A stretch of DNA of 64,000 nucleotides from Couchioplanes caeruleus. GTDB taxonomy: Bacteria; Actinomycetota; Actinomycetes; Mycobacteriales; Micromonosporaceae. Below the pieces are notes generated by a model. It was given only the letters and a program-made list of their open reading frames with translations. It was not told the origin of the DNA and searched no databases. The position numbers were made by a program, and so were the translations under genes. Below, in pieces: positions 22,016 to 31,441 of this stretch (position 1 is the first letter of the stretch; each line of letters starts with the position of its first letter). The DNA lies in assembly GCF_003751945.1 (NCBI RefSeq), contig NZ_RJKL01000001.1, positions 4,030,001 to 4,094,000 of the forward strand, given 5' to 3'.

Positions 22016-22681
22016 GTGGCGAAGACTCAGTACTACACCGCGACCAGCATCGACGGCTTCACCGCGGATTCGGGCAATTCGCTCGATTGGCTGTTCGAGG
22101 TCGATGAGGGGACGGACAATCCGTTCGGGGCGTTCTTCTCCAACGTCGGCGCGTTCGCGATGGGGGCGACGACGTACGAGTGGGTGGTGGCGAACGACAA
22201 CGTCATCGAGGAGCCCGAGAACTGGCACGACATGTACGGCGACGTGCCCTGCTGGGTCTTCACCCACCGCGAGCTGCCCCTCGTGCCGGACGCCAACATC
22301 TTCATGGTCAGCGGGGATGTGCGCCGCGTCCACGAGGCGATGACGGTGGCCGCCCAGGGCCGCAATGTCTGGCTCGCCGGGGGCGGCGACCTGGTGGCCG
22401 AGTTCGCCGATGCCGGGCTGCTGGACGAGATCATCCTCGCCGTCGCACCGGTCATGCTCGGGGCCGGCACTCCGCTGCTGCCTCGACGACTCTCCGCCGA
22501 GCAGCTCGCTCTGACGAACGTGACGCAGATCGGCCAGTTCGCCTACTTGTCCTACGCGGTGGGCACGCTCGCGAACCTCGGCCGCCACATGGCCGCCGAC
22601 CTCCTCTCGAGTTCCTCAGCCCCCCTGGGACTCCCCTGGGACCATCCCGACCGGCCTGCCGAGCGTCTCGGCCGTCTCTGA
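22016..22681 (+). CDS. DHFR/RibD C-terminal-like reductase, paralogue 2
   Basis: A 221-residue paralogue of the protein at 20405: the same TQYYTATSIDGF start, GAFAMGATTYEW and FADAGLLDEI blocks. After the common end (FAYLSYAV) it has about 33 extra residues rich in Ser/Pro/Arg that the first copy lacks, so its original stop was probably lost. The start is set at GTG 22016 by alignment with paralogue 1; ATG 22004 is in frame and neither has a clear ribosome site. The pair looks like a local duplication separated by the PGA-hydrolase-like gene. Confidence 0.82.
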   Translation: MAKTQYYTATSIDGFTADSGNSLDWLFEVDEGTDNPFGAFFSNVGAFAMGATTYEWVVANDNVIEEPENWHDMYGDVPCWVFTHRELPLVPDANIFMVSGDVRRVHEAMTVAAQGRNVWLAGGGDLVAEFADAGLLDEIILAVAPVMLGAGTPLLPRRLSAEQLALTNVTQIGQFAYLSYAVGTLANLGRHMAADLLSSSSAPLGLPWDHPDRPAERLGRL

Positions 22682-22697
22682 GCGGGCAGCCCCTCGG

Positions 22698-23840
22698 CTA
22701 GAAGAGATCCTGTCGGCTCGCCATGTCGAGTTCGGCGCTGATCTCCGGCGGGGCGGCGATCGCCATGCAGCGGCCGCCGCGGGCCAGGAGAACTCCGCGG
22801 AGCGCGTCCAGGACGCGCTCCGTGCGCTGCCAGCCCAGCGCCGCCGGCAGCGCCGCGTGGACCACTCCTCGCCCTGCCGCGCCCCGCACCGGCACCGGCG
22901 TGCCCGCCACGTCTCGCAGGGCGAACACCGCCGCCTGCAGATCCGCCGTCGGGACCTCGATGCGCAGCGCCACGTCCGACCCGCCGAACGGATAGCGGCC
23001 CCACCACAGCGGCGGCATCGGGGAGGGTGCCGCCGGGGCAGCCAGCGCCCCCTGCAGGCGAGCCGCTCGATCTGCCACCTCCGGCGGGTCTCCCTCGAGC
23101 AGCACCGCGAGCGCGCCGGGCTGCGGCGCCGCGGGAAGGTCGATCTCGATCGCGCTCGGGGCCAGCCGCAGAGTCAGCGTTTCCCGGACGAGGTCGTGGA
23201 TGTCGCGCGGGGTGGTCACCGGCACGGCCACCCAGCGCCGGGCCGCCGGGACGGGCTCCAGGCGCACGTGCGCCGACAGGATCACACCGTCGATCTCCGC
23301 TGGCCCCGAGCCGCCCGACGTCTGCTGCCGGCCGTCTCTCGTCGTGTACGTGAGGTGGTTGACCTGGTCGGCCGCCGTGCCGAAGCGGTGGCGCAGCGGG
23401 CCCGTCTCGTTGAGCGCGAGCATGCCGCCGAGGGTCGCGGCCGGCGAGGGCGGGTCGACCGCCAGGCGCTGGCCGCGCAGGGCCAGGGCCGCCTGGGCCG
23501 CACGGACTGGCGTGCCGGCGCTGATCTCGGCCGTCATCAGCGCCACGTCGTGGTGCCGGATGCCTGCCAGGCGACGGGTGTCGAGCAGCAGGTCGACGCC
23601 GGGAGGCGGGCTGCCCCAGTCGAGTTTGGACCCGCCGCCGCGCGGGACGACCGCGAGGCCGCGGTCGGCCGCCAGCCGCATGGTGTCCGTGACCGCGTCG
23701 CCGGTCGCCGGCACCGCGACGAAGCTGGCCGGGCGTCCGGCCACCGCGTCGGACCGGCGTGCCCTCCGCGCGAAATCCGGGCCACAGATGTCGATCAGGG
23801 CCCGGAGCAGCGGCTCCCGGGCGGGCAGATCCATACCCAT
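22698..23840 (-). CDS. FAD-binding oxidoreductase (GlcE-like)
   Basis: A 380-residue protein with a PCMH-type FAD-binding half: VPRGGGSKLDWG (about 65-76), then DPPSPAATLGGMLALNETGPLRHRFG. This matches GlcE, the FAD subunit of glycolate oxidase, which lacks a substrate cap. No glcD or glcF gene is adjacent, so its partner is unknown. The ATG at 23840 follows GGGGAGAACG; a longer in-frame upstream extension has no such site. It converges with paralogue 2, 16 bp away. Confidence 0.82.
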   Translation of the reverse strand: MGMDLPAREPLLRALIDICGPDFARRARRSDAVAGRPASFVAVPATGDAVTDTMRLAADRGLAVVPRGGGSKLDWGSPPPGVDLLLDTRRLAGIRHHDVALMTAEISAGTPVRAAQAALALRGQRLAVDPPSPAATLGGMLALNETGPLRHRFGTAADQVNHLTYTTRDGRQQTSGGSGPAEIDGVILSAHVRLEPVPAARRWVAVPVTTPRDIHDLVRETLTLRLAPSAIEIDLPAAPQPGALAVLLEGDPPEVADRAARLQGALAAPAAPSPMPPLWWGRYPFGGSDVALRIEVPTADLQAAVFALRDVAGTPVPVRGAAGRGVVHAALPAALGWQRTERVLDALRGVLLARGGRCMAIAAPPEISAELDMASRQDLF

Positions 23841-23953
23841 CGTTCTCCCCTGCCGTCCGTCACCCCTGCGATCATCACCTCGTTCATCGTACACATGTTC
23901 TAATGAGCCCAGGGGCCGGGGCAGCGACCTGCACACCGGTAACGTGGACAATC

Positions 23954-26041
23954 GTGACGACCGACATGCCCACGACCCCGCCCGCGGTACGCCAGGTTCC
24001 GACCGAGCGCACGTTCCACGGCGACACCGTCACGGACGAGTTCGCCTGGCTCGCCGAGAAGGAGAACCCGGACACGATCGCCTATCTGGAGGCGGAGAAC
24101 GCCTGGACCCAGCGGGCCACCGCACACCTCGGAGGCCTGCGGAGCACGATCTTCGAAGAGATCAAGGGCCGCACCCAGGAAACGGATCTGTCCGTGCCGC
24201 AGCGCAAGGGCGGCTACTGGTATTACACGCGCACGGTCGAGGGCAGGCAGTACGGCATCCAGTGCCGCGTCGCGGCCGCCCCGGACGACGTGGACCCGCC
24301 CGCGACGGGTGACGGCGCGCCGCTGCCGGGCGAGGAGGTGCTGCTCGACGGCAACGAGCTCGCGGAGGGCAAGGACTTCTTCGCGCTGGGCACGTTCGAC
24401 GTCACCCCGGACGGCGGCCGGCTGGCCTACTCCGTGGACTTCGACGGCGACGAGCGCTTCGTGCTCAAGGTCAAAGACCTGCGCACCGGCGAGACGCTGG
24501 CCGACGAGGTCCCGGACACCTTCTACGGCAGCGCCTGGTCCGCGGACGGCTCGACGCTGTTCTACATCACCGTCGACGAGGCCTGGCGGCCGCACCGGGT
24601 GTGGCGGCACGTGGTCGGGCAGCCCGCGACGGACGATGTGATCGTCTTCGAGGAGCCCGACGAGCGGTTCTGGGTCGGCGTCGAGCTCTGCCGCAGCGAG
24701 AAGTTCATCGTCATCGACATCCACAGCAAGACCACGTCCGAGGTACGGGTCATCGCGGCCGACCGCCCCACGGCCGAGCCGGCGGTGATCCGCGACCGGG
24801 TCCAGAACGTCGAGTACTCGATCGAGCACCACGGGCACCGGTTCCTGATCCTGCACAACGAGAACGCCGAGGACTTCGCGCTCTCGTACACGTCGGTGGA
24901 CAACCCCGGGGACTGGGTGGAGCTGATCCCGCACACCCCGGGGATCCGGCTGGAGTCCGTCGACGCGTTCCAGCGCCACCTCGTCGTCTCGCTGCGCCGC
25001 GACGGGCTCACCGGGCTGCGGGTCATCGCCGACGGCAGCACCGACTTCTACGACATGGCGTTCCCCGAGCCGCTCTACAGCGTCGGGCTCTCCGGCAACC
25101 CGGAGTACGACACCAACATCGTGCGGATCACCTACACGTCGATGATCACGCCGGATTCGGTGTACGACGTGGACCTGATCAGCCGCGCGATGGTGCTGCG
25201 CAAGCGCAAGCCGGTGCTGGGCGGCTACGACCCGGACGCGTACGAGCAGTTCCGGGAGTGGGCGGTCGGCGAGGACGGCACGAAGATCCCGATCTCGGTG
25301 GTGGCGCGCAAGGGCACCCCGCGCAACGGCACGGCGCCGCTGCTGCTCTACGGCTACGGCTCGTACGAGATCAGCATCGACCCGTACTTCTCCATCGCCC
25401 GCCTCTCCCTGCTGGACCGCGGCATGGTCTACGCGATCGCGCACGTCCGCGGCGGCGGCGAGATGGGCCGGCGCTGGTACGAGGACGGCAAGTTGCTGTC
25501 CAAGCGGAACACCTTCACCGACTTCGTGGCCTGCGCGCGGTCCCTGGTGCGGGCGTCGTGGACGAGCCCGGATCGGATCGTGGCCCGCGGCGGTTCGGCG
25601 GGCGGGCTGCTGATGGGTGCGGTCGCCAACCTGGCCCCGGAGGCGTTCGCCGGCATCGTGGCGCAGGTGCCGTTCGTCGACCCGCTCACCTCCATCCTGG
25701 ACCCGTCGCTGCCCCTGACGGTGACGGAGTGGGAGGAGTGGGGCAATCCGCTGGAGAACGCGGACGTCTACTCGTACATGAAGGCCTACAGCCCTTATGA
25801 GAACGTCGCGAAGGTGAAGTATCCGGCCATCCTGGCGGTGACCAGCCTCAACGACACCCGCGTGCTCTACCACGAGCCGGCCAAGTGGATCGCCCGGCTG
25901 CGCGCGACGGCGCCGGACGGCTCGTACCTGCTCAAGACCGAGATGGGCGCCGGCCACGGCGGGCCCAGCGGCCGCTACGACTCCTGGAAGGAAGAGGCGT
26001 TCGTGATCGCCTGGATCCTGGACACGGTCGGCCTGGCCTGA
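23954..26041 (+). CDS. prolyl oligopeptidase (S9A)
   Basis: A 695-residue serine peptidase with an N-terminal seven-bladed propeller (about 70-400) and a C-terminal alpha/beta hydrolase. The catalytic triad is visible: S548 in GGSAGG, D634 in SLNDTRV and H668 in GAGHGG. It resembles oligopeptidase B / PtrB and cleaves short peptides in the cytosol; no signal peptide is present. Start GTG 23954 has no clear ribosome site; ATG 23966 is equally possible. A hairpin terminator follows the stop. Confidence 0.93.
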   Translation: MTTDMPTTPPAVRQVPTERTFHGDTVTDEFAWLAEKENPDTIAYLEAENAWTQRATAHLGGLRSTIFEEIKGRTQETDLSVPQRKGGYWYYTRTVEGRQYGIQCRVAAAPDDVDPPATGDGAPLPGEEVLLDGNELAEGKDFFALGTFDVTPDGGRLAYSVDFDGDERFVLKVKDLRTGETLADEVPDTFYGSAWSADGSTLFYITVDEAWRPHRVWRHVVGQPATDDVIVFEEPDERFWVGVELCRSEKFIVIDIHSKTTSEVRVIAADRPTAEPAVIRDRVQNVEYSIEHHGHRFLILHNENAEDFALSYTSVDNPGDWVELIPHTPGIRLESVDAFQRHLVVSLRRDGLTGLRVIADGSTDFYDMAFPEPLYSVGLSGNPEYDTNIVRITYTSMITPDSVYDVDLISRAMVLRKRKPVLGGYDPDAYEQFREWAVGEDGTKIPISVVARKGTPRNGTAPLLLYGYGSYEISIDPYFSIARLSLLDRGMVYAIAHVRGGGEMGRRWYEDGKLLSKRNTFTDFVACARSLVRASWTSPDRIVARGGSAGGLLMGAVANLAPEAFAGIVAQVPFVDPLTSILDPSLPLTVTEWEEWGNPLENADVYSYMKAYSPYENVAKVKYPAILAVTSLNDTRVLYHEPAKWIARLRATAPDGSYLLKTEMGAGHGGPSGRYDSWKEEAFVIAWILDTVGLA

Positions 26042-26048
26042 TCACCCG

Positions 26049-26072
26049 GAGGCCCGGTCTCGGCCGGGCCTC
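26049..26072. terminator. bidirectional hairpin terminator
   Basis: Perfect 9-bp arms GAGGCCCGG / CCGGGCCTC around TCTCGG, 7 bp after the prolyl oligopeptidase stop and 11 bp before the end of the convergent STAND-like gene. It should serve both genes. Confidence 0.75.
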
Positions 26073-26083
26073 TGTCAGGGTGG

Positions 26084-28537
26084 TCAGGCGGCGCGGTGCC
26101 CCCGGCTGCGGAGCAGGTACGCCGCCTCCCGGTCGCCGTCGGCCGCCATCCGGCGCAGGTCGTCCAGCCGCCCCTGCGCCAGCAGCATGCCGACCAGGCT
26201 GGTCCGCGCCTCGATGTCGCCCGCCGCCGCCATCTCCCGCAACTCGGCCTCCCGCCCCCGGTACGCCAGCAGCGCGGCCAGCCAGAAGCGGGCGTCGCCG
26301 TCGCCGGCCAGGGCCATCACGCGCAGATCGTCCTCGCGGCCGAGATGCGCCCGCAGCACCGCCAGCTCGCCGCTCGCGTACGGGTTCCCGGCGAGCATCT
26401 GCTCCTGAAGCTCCTCCTCCCGGCCCAGGTCGGCGAGCAGCTCGGCGACCATCGCGGCGGCCGACTCGTCACCGTCCGCCACGAGCCGGGTGGCCTCGGC
26501 CAGCGCCTCCCGGACGCGGCCCTCCTCGGCCAGCGCCTCGACCAGCCAGCGGCGGGCGTACACGTGACCCTCGCTCGCCAGCACCCGCAGGTCCTTCTCG
26601 CGGCCCTGGGCGGTCAGGTGGTCCACCAGCCAGGAGCCCGCATACTCGCTTCCCGCCGCGGCGAGCAGGCGGGCCTCGTGCTCACGCCGGTCGGCGTCGA
26701 CGAGCTCGAGGAAGCTGCGGCAGCCGTAGCCGTCTCCGCGCACCGCCAGCTCGCGCAGTTCGGCCGTCCTCCGCTCCGCGGCCAGCAAGGTGACCAGTTC
26801 CTCGCGGGCATAGCCGTCCCCCGCGTCGGACAGCCGCCGCGCGTACGCGATGGCCTCGGCACGGCGGCCGTGCCGGACGAGGTCATCCAGTATCTGGGCG
26901 TGCTCGTAGCCGGCGTCGGCGAGCCGCCGCAGCTCGTGGCGGTGCATCTCGGCCAGCGCCCGGCGGTCCTCCTCCGTGAAGACCACAGCGGGGTTGTCCA
27001 CCATCCGCTCGAACGCCTCGCCGGTCTCCCGGCGGCGCCGGTCGAGCCACGCCACCCGTGCGGCCGCGTACCGGTTGCCGCCCGCGGCGAGCTGCCTCAG
27101 CTCCTCCACCCGGCCCTGGACCTCGACCAGATCCACGAGCTCGCGGGCGGCGTACTCACTGCGGGCGCCGGCCCGGCGATAGAGGATCCGGGCGAGCGGA
27201 TACAACCCGCGGTCGCGCGCGGCGTCGGCGAGGCGGGCCATGTCCTCGGGGTCGGCCAGGTGGTTCGGCAAGACCTCCCAGACCGGCGGCGGCACGATCG
27301 TGTAGTACCGCGCGTCGTCGCCGTGGTCGTGCAGGTAGTCGGCCAGCTCGTAGCCGGCGATCGTGCCGATGTCGGAGCCGGCCAGCGGATGCAGGGCACG
27401 GATGCCGCCCCGCAGGCGCTGGGTGGCATAGCCGAGCGCCACGTCGAACCAGTCGGCGGGAGCCTCCGCGAGATGGTCCTCGCTCAGGTACGCCGGCGCG
27501 ACCGCGCGGAGCATCGCCCCGGTCAGCGGGGCCCGGACGTCCAGCCGCCGGATGTCCACGGCCGCGGTGAGGACCGCCGCGGCGTACGGCTGCAGCGTCG
27601 CCGCATGTTCCCAGTGACTGATCAGCTCGGGTGCGCCGGCCAGATGCTGGGTCACGCCGTACCGCGAGTCGAGCGCGTCCGCCAGCCGCGGATCGCCGTG
27701 ACCGCGCAGCGCCTCCCGGGCCCGGGCCCGCTCGGCCGCGCTGAAGTGCTCGCTCACGTGCACCACCCGGTGCCCCGCCAAGCCGAGGACCTGCCGCGCG
27801 TCGCGCCAGGGGTCGCCGGCGGCGCCGTCGAGCTCCGCGGCCTGCGGCACCGAGGCGATCTGCCGGTAGGGCCCCGGCCACAGGACCACGATGATCACCA
27901 CCGGGCGGCCGCGCCGGTCGTCCCCCATGAGCGCCAGCAGGTCCGTGCGGTTCAGGCCGCCGGCGCCGAGGAACCGCACCGACGGGGTGTCGTCGAGCCA
28001 CACCACCGCGCCAGCGGGCAGCGCGCGCCCGGCTCGGCGCACCGCCTCCGCGTCGTCGGCGAGCAGCAGGTGCCGGTCGCCGAACAGCTCCCGGACGGCT
28101 TCGTACAGACTGCGGGACTTGCCTGTGGACGAGCCGCCGACGACGACCACGAGACCGCCGGTCGCGGCCGCCTCCCGCAGCCGCGTGCGCAGGTCGCGGT
28201 CGTGATCACGGATCACGTACGGGGTCAGCCGCCCGGCGTGCACCCCGACTTCCTCGGGACGGCAGCGGGCCATCGGCACCAGCCGCCAGGAGGACCGCTC
28301 CGGCGCCCCGGGGTCGCCGTGCTGCCGCAGGGCCAGGAATCCGAGGACGACGGTTACCGGTAGGCCCAGCAGCCCGGTGAGCCAGCCGAGACGCTCCACC
28401 CAGTCCCACGGCTTCTCGGCGTCGTCGCCGGCGAGCGCGCGCCAGACGCCGAGCCGCGCGCCGCCGGCCACCAGAATCGCGACGACGACCACCGTCAGCG
28501 CACCCCACGCCGCCGCCCGCCACCGCCGTCGGCCCAT
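26084..28537 (-). CDS. membrane-anchored STAND-like ATPase with 28-residue helical repeats
   Basis: An 817-residue protein: two N-terminal membrane helices (about 11-30 and 55-71), a short linker with GVHAGRLTPYVIRD, a P-loop NTPase with Walker A GGSSTGKS (134-141) and Walker B VVWLDD (178-183), a helical middle, then a C-terminal superhelix (about 480-810). The superhelix is built from units such as LRVMALAGDGDARFWLAALL, with consensus L-R-x-hydrophobic-A-x-x-G-(D/N) and GR at the end. The layout fits STAND signalling ATPases, with a repeat sensor and an anchored effector end. I do not recognise a named family and no effector enzyme is visible. Single gene between convergent and divergent neighbours. 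Confidence 0.8.
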   Translation of the reverse strand: MGRRRWRAAAWGALTVVVVAILVAGGARLGVWRALAGDDAEKPWDWVERLGWLTGLLGLPVTVVLGFLALRQHGDPGAPERSSWRLVPMARCRPEEVGVHAGRLTPYVIRDHDRDLRTRLREAAATGGLVVVVGGSSTGKSRSLYEAVRELFGDRHLLLADDAEAVRRAGRALPAGAVVWLDDTPSVRFLGAGGLNRTDLLALMGDDRRGRPVVIIVVLWPGPYRQIASVPQAAELDGAAGDPWRDARQVLGLAGHRVVHVSEHFSAAERARAREALRGHGDPRLADALDSRYGVTQHLAGAPELISHWEHAATLQPYAAAVLTAAVDIRRLDVRAPLTGAMLRAVAPAYLSEDHLAEAPADWFDVALGYATQRLRGGIRALHPLAGSDIGTIAGYELADYLHDHGDDARYYTIVPPPVWEVLPNHLADPEDMARLADAARDRGLYPLARILYRRAGARSEYAARELVDLVEVQGRVEELRQLAAGGNRYAAARVAWLDRRRRETGEAFERMVDNPAVVFTEEDRRALAEMHRHELRRLADAGYEHAQILDDLVRHGRRAEAIAYARRLSDAGDGYAREELVTLLAAERRTAELRELAVRGDGYGCRSFLELVDADRREHEARLLAAAGSEYAGSWLVDHLTAQGREKDLRVLASEGHVYARRWLVEALAEEGRVREALAEATRLVADGDESAAAMVAELLADLGREEELQEQMLAGNPYASGELAVLRAHLGREDDLRVMALAGDGDARFWLAALLAYRGREAELREMAAAGDIEARTSLVGMLLAQGRLDDLRRMAADGDREAAYLLRSRGHRAA

Positions 28538-28562
28538 GAGTCCATCATGACGCTACTAAGCG

Positions 28563-30101
28563 TCACGTACGCCGGAGCGCCACCACCGCGATGTCGTCCG
28601 CCTGCTCGCCCGCACCCGCGAGCTGCACCAGAAGCCGTTGGCAGAACGCGTCCAGACTCCGGTCCACGTGCCCGGCGCACTCCGCCAGCGCCGCGAAGCC
28701 GACATCGATGTCGCTGTCCCGGCGCTCGATCAGCCCGTCCGTGTAGAGCACGAGGGTGCCGCCTCGCGGGAGGACGAACTCCAGGTCGTCCGGCCGCGGC
28801 GCGTTGATGCCCAGCAGCGGGCCGTGCGGTATGAGGAAACTGGCCCCGGCGCCCTCGACGTGCAGCAGCGGCGGCAGGTGGCCCGCGCTGGCGAGCCTGA
28901 CCCGGCCGGTGTCGGGCTCCAGCGTGAGCAGGCACACCGTCGCCGACTCCATCGGCAGGACCGTGCGCATGAAGCGATTGACCAGTTCGAGGACCGCTCC
29001 CGGCGGGTGCCCCTCCACGGCGTACGCGCGGACCGCGTGCCGCAGCTCCGCCATCACCGTCGCCGCGTGCAGCGAGTGGCCGGCCACGTCGCCGATGGCC
29101 ACCAGGAGGCGACCGTCCAGCATGGTGAGCTCGTAGAAGTCGCCGCCCACCTCGGTCTGTGCGCCCGCCGGCTCGTAGCGGACCGCGAGTTCCAGGCCTT
29201 GGACGTCGGGCAGACGGCTCTGCAGCAGGCTGCGCTGGAGGGTGACCGCGATGCGGTGCTCCTCGTCGTAGGAGCGCTGGGCCTCCACCGCGGCCGCGAC
29301 GGCCTGCGAGAGCTGGCGCAGCACCGGGAAGCCCGGCGTCTGCGAGCTGGCCGGCACCGCCACGTAGACCGGGTTACGCGCGCCGCGCAGCTTGGCCGAG
29401 GCCACCGCGACCGACTCGCGCTCCGGCCAGTCGGCCAGGCGCCACGCCTCGGGCTGTTCCGTGCGCACGGTCGAACCCGCCGCCGTCTCGTGGTGCTCGA
29501 CCGTCCAGGGCCGCACCATGGCGGACTCCGCACTCGCGACCGCCGCCAGGCCGTCGCCGTCGGCGGTCTCCGCGACCACCACGGCCGGACCGCCGAAGAT
29601 CTGGTAGGCCCCGTCCGCCGCCTCCTGCAACAGCCCGGTCAGCGTCGACGCCGAGTTGATCGCCAGGGTGGTCTCGGCCAGCTTGATCATGCGCGCCGCC
29701 AGGGACTCCGCGCGCTGGCGGGCCCGGTAGTAGCGCAGCACCGCCTGGGCGGTCGCGATCAGCTCGTCCGGCTCGATCGGCTCGACCAGGTACGCGTCCG
29801 CGCCCCGGTTCAGTCCCTGGGTCCGGTCGACCACGTCCACCGCATGGGCCGACACGTGGATGACCGGCAGGACCCCGTACGCGGAATCGGTCTTGATCCG
29901 CTCGCAGACCTCGAAGCCGCTGAGGTCCGGCAGCTTCACGTCGAGCACGACCAGGTCGACCTCGGCCTCCCGGAGCAGGGACAGGGCCGCACAGCCAGTC
30001 TCCGCCTCGACCACCGTGAACCCTGCGCGGGTCAGCCAACTCACCAGGAGATACCTCTTGGTGGCGCTGTCGTCCACGACGAGGACGGTGGCCGGGGTCA
30101 T
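28563..30101 (-). CDS. receiver-PP2C (SpoIIE) response regulator
   Basis: A 512-residue protein: receiver domain (about 4-125, VVDDSATKR, phosphoacceptor in VVLDVKLP, conserved Lys replaced by VEPIEP), a GAF-like linker (about 140-275) and a SpoIIE PP2C (about 285-512, GGDFYEL, DVAGHS, YTDGLIE, ADDIAVVAL). It resembles RssB/RsbU-type regulators whose phosphatase is set by the receiver. The usual receiver lysine appears to be absent (YLVEPIEP), so phospho-signalling may be altered. Its ATG overlaps the stop of the upstream kinase as ATGA; it is the last gene of the stressosome operon and the natural target of that kinase. Confidence 0.9.
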   Translation of the reverse strand: MTPATVLVVDDSATKRYLLVSWLTRAGFTVVEAETGCAALSLLREAEVDLVVLDVKLPDLSGFEVCERIKTDSAYGVLPVIHVSAHAVDVVDRTQGLNRGADAYLVEPIEPDELIATAQAVLRYYRARQRAESLAARMIKLAETTLAINSASTLTGLLQEAADGAYQIFGGPAVVVAETADGDGLAAVASAESAMVRPWTVEHHETAAGSTVRTEQPEAWRLADWPERESVAVASAKLRGARNPVYVAVPASSQTPGFPVLRQLSQAVAAAVEAQRSYDEEHRIAVTLQRSLLQSRLPDVQGLELAVRYEPAGAQTEVGGDFYELTMLDGRLLVAIGDVAGHSLHAATVMAELRHAVRAYAVEGHPPGAVLELVNRFMRTVLPMESATVCLLTLEPDTGRVRLASAGHLPPLLHVEGAGASFLIPHGPLLGINAPRPDDLEFVLPRGGTLVLYTDGLIERRDSDIDVGFAALAECAGHVDRSLDAFCQRLLVQLAGAGEQADDIAVVALRRT

Positions 30102-31441
30102 GGCGACACCGGCAGCGAGACGACGAACGTGCTGCCCGCACCCGGGACGGAGGAGACCCGCATCGCCCCGCCGAGGATGCCGACGAGGCGCCGGGCGTAC
30201 GGCAGCCCCAGCCCGGTCCCCTTGCCGTTCAGGGCATGGCTGCCGGGCACCTGGTAGAACTCCTCGAAGATGCGTTCGTGCAGCTCGGGCGGGATGCCGG
30301 CGCCGGTGTCCGCGACCGTGAACTCGACATTGTCGCCGACGCGGGCCACGCCGAGGCGCACCGAGCCGGCCTCGGTGAACTTGATCGCGTTGGTCAGCAG
30401 GTTGCGCAGCACCTGGGCGAGCAGCACCTCGTCGGAGCGCATCCGCGGCACCGCCGGCTCCTCGACGACGAAGTCGACGTCCGGCTGGGTGGCGAGCGGG
30501 CGCAGCGTGCCGCGCAACTGCCCGAAGACCGCCTTGAGATCCACATCGGACCAGTGCGGCTCGATCCGGCCGGCCTCGGCCTTGGCGAGGTCCAGCAGGT
30601 CGTTGACCAGCGACAGCAAATCCGTGGCCGACCCGCGGATCAGCTCGACCTGCCGGGACTGCTCCGTGGTGAGCTTGTCGGACGCCTCGTCGGCGAGCAG
30701 GCGGCCCAGGCCGATGATCGCGGTCACCGGGGCGCGCAGCTCGTGGCTGACGTTGGCCAGGAATCGGCTCTTCGCCTCGCTCGCCGTGCGGAGCTGCACG
30801 GACTTCTCGTCCAGTTCGGCATAGAGCGCGACCACACCCCGGTTGGTCTCCTCCAGCTCGTCGGAGAGCTGGTGGTAGAGGGCCATCACGCCCTTGTTGG
30901 TCTCCTCCAGCTCGACGTTGAGCCGGGCCAGGTCGTCTCGTTGCGCGCGTACCTCGTCCAGGGCCGCGATGAGCTGCTGGTTCTGGACCGTCAGCTCGTC
31001 GAAGGGCGTGCCCGGCACGTGTTCGGCGAGGCGCTCGCGGATCTCGTCCATACGGTCGGGGTTCAGGGCCGGCGAGCTCGGCGGCAGACGTCGAGACATC
31101 CGCACGACCGTACCGGTCTCTCCATCCCCTACCTCCATAGTGTCGACCAGGCGGGTTACCTGAGCCAGCTGCGGGCGCAGCCGGGCGCCGTCGCCCGGAA
31201 CCGGGTGCGCCAGTTCCACGTGCAGCGTAGGTACCCCGTCGGCCGTCGTCGTGAACGCCACGTCCGCGTCGCGCCCGGCCGCGACCAGCAGGCGCCCCAC
31301 CTCGCTCAGCGCCGTGGCGAGGCGGGTCTGGTCCTGAGCCTCGAAACCGACCTCGCGCGCCACCTCGCGGCCGAGCTGGCGGACGGCGAAGACGTCCTGC
31401 TCCACCCGGATGCGCATCCGCATCAGCGGCTCGCGGTTCAT
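30098..31441 (-). CDS. histidine kinase with degenerate RsbT-like N-terminal domain
   Basis: A 447-residue soluble kinase. Residues about 8-80 align with the N-terminal half of the neighbouring RsbT (shared QDVxxVRQLxRxVAxxV and DQTxLxTAxSE) but the ATP-binding N-box asparagine is lost: GRLLVAAG replaces ARNTLVYG. A coiled coil (about 145-215) leads to HisKA with VSHELRAP near residue 240 and a canonical HATPase (NLLTNAIKF near 345, GTGLGLPYARR near 415). The start ATG 31441 overlaps the previous stop as ATGA and the stop overlaps the receiver-PP2C start. The pseudo-RsbT part may let stressosome proteins control this kinase; that is inference. Confidence 0.88.
   Translation of the reverse strand: MNREPLMRMRIRVEQDVFAVRQLGREVAREVGFEAQDQTRLATALSEVGRLLVAAGRDADVAFTTTADGVPTLHVELAHPVPGDGARLRPQLAQVTRLVDTMEVGDGETGTVVRMSRRLPPSSPALNPDRMDEIRERLAEHVPGTPFDELTVQNQQLIAALDEVRAQRDDLARLNVELEETNKGVMALYHQLSDELEETNRGVVALYAELDEKSVQLRTASEAKSRFLANVSHELRAPVTAIIGLGRLLADEASDKLTTEQSRQVELIRGSATDLLSLVNDLLDLAKAEAGRIEPHWSDVDLKAVFGQLRGTLRPLATQPDVDFVVEEPAVPRMRSDEVLLAQVLRNLLTNAIKFTEAGSVRLGVARVGDNVEFTVADTGAGIPPELHERIFEEFYQVPGSHALNGKGTGLGLPYARRLVGILGGAMRVSSVPGAGSTFVVSLPVSP

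Noticed and set aside
23887..23902. Second LexA box (TCGTACACATGTTCTA) before the prolyl oligopeptidase gene
   Set aside because: Two mismatches, one destroying the GAAC half-site; no -10 or start arrangement like the site at 35250.
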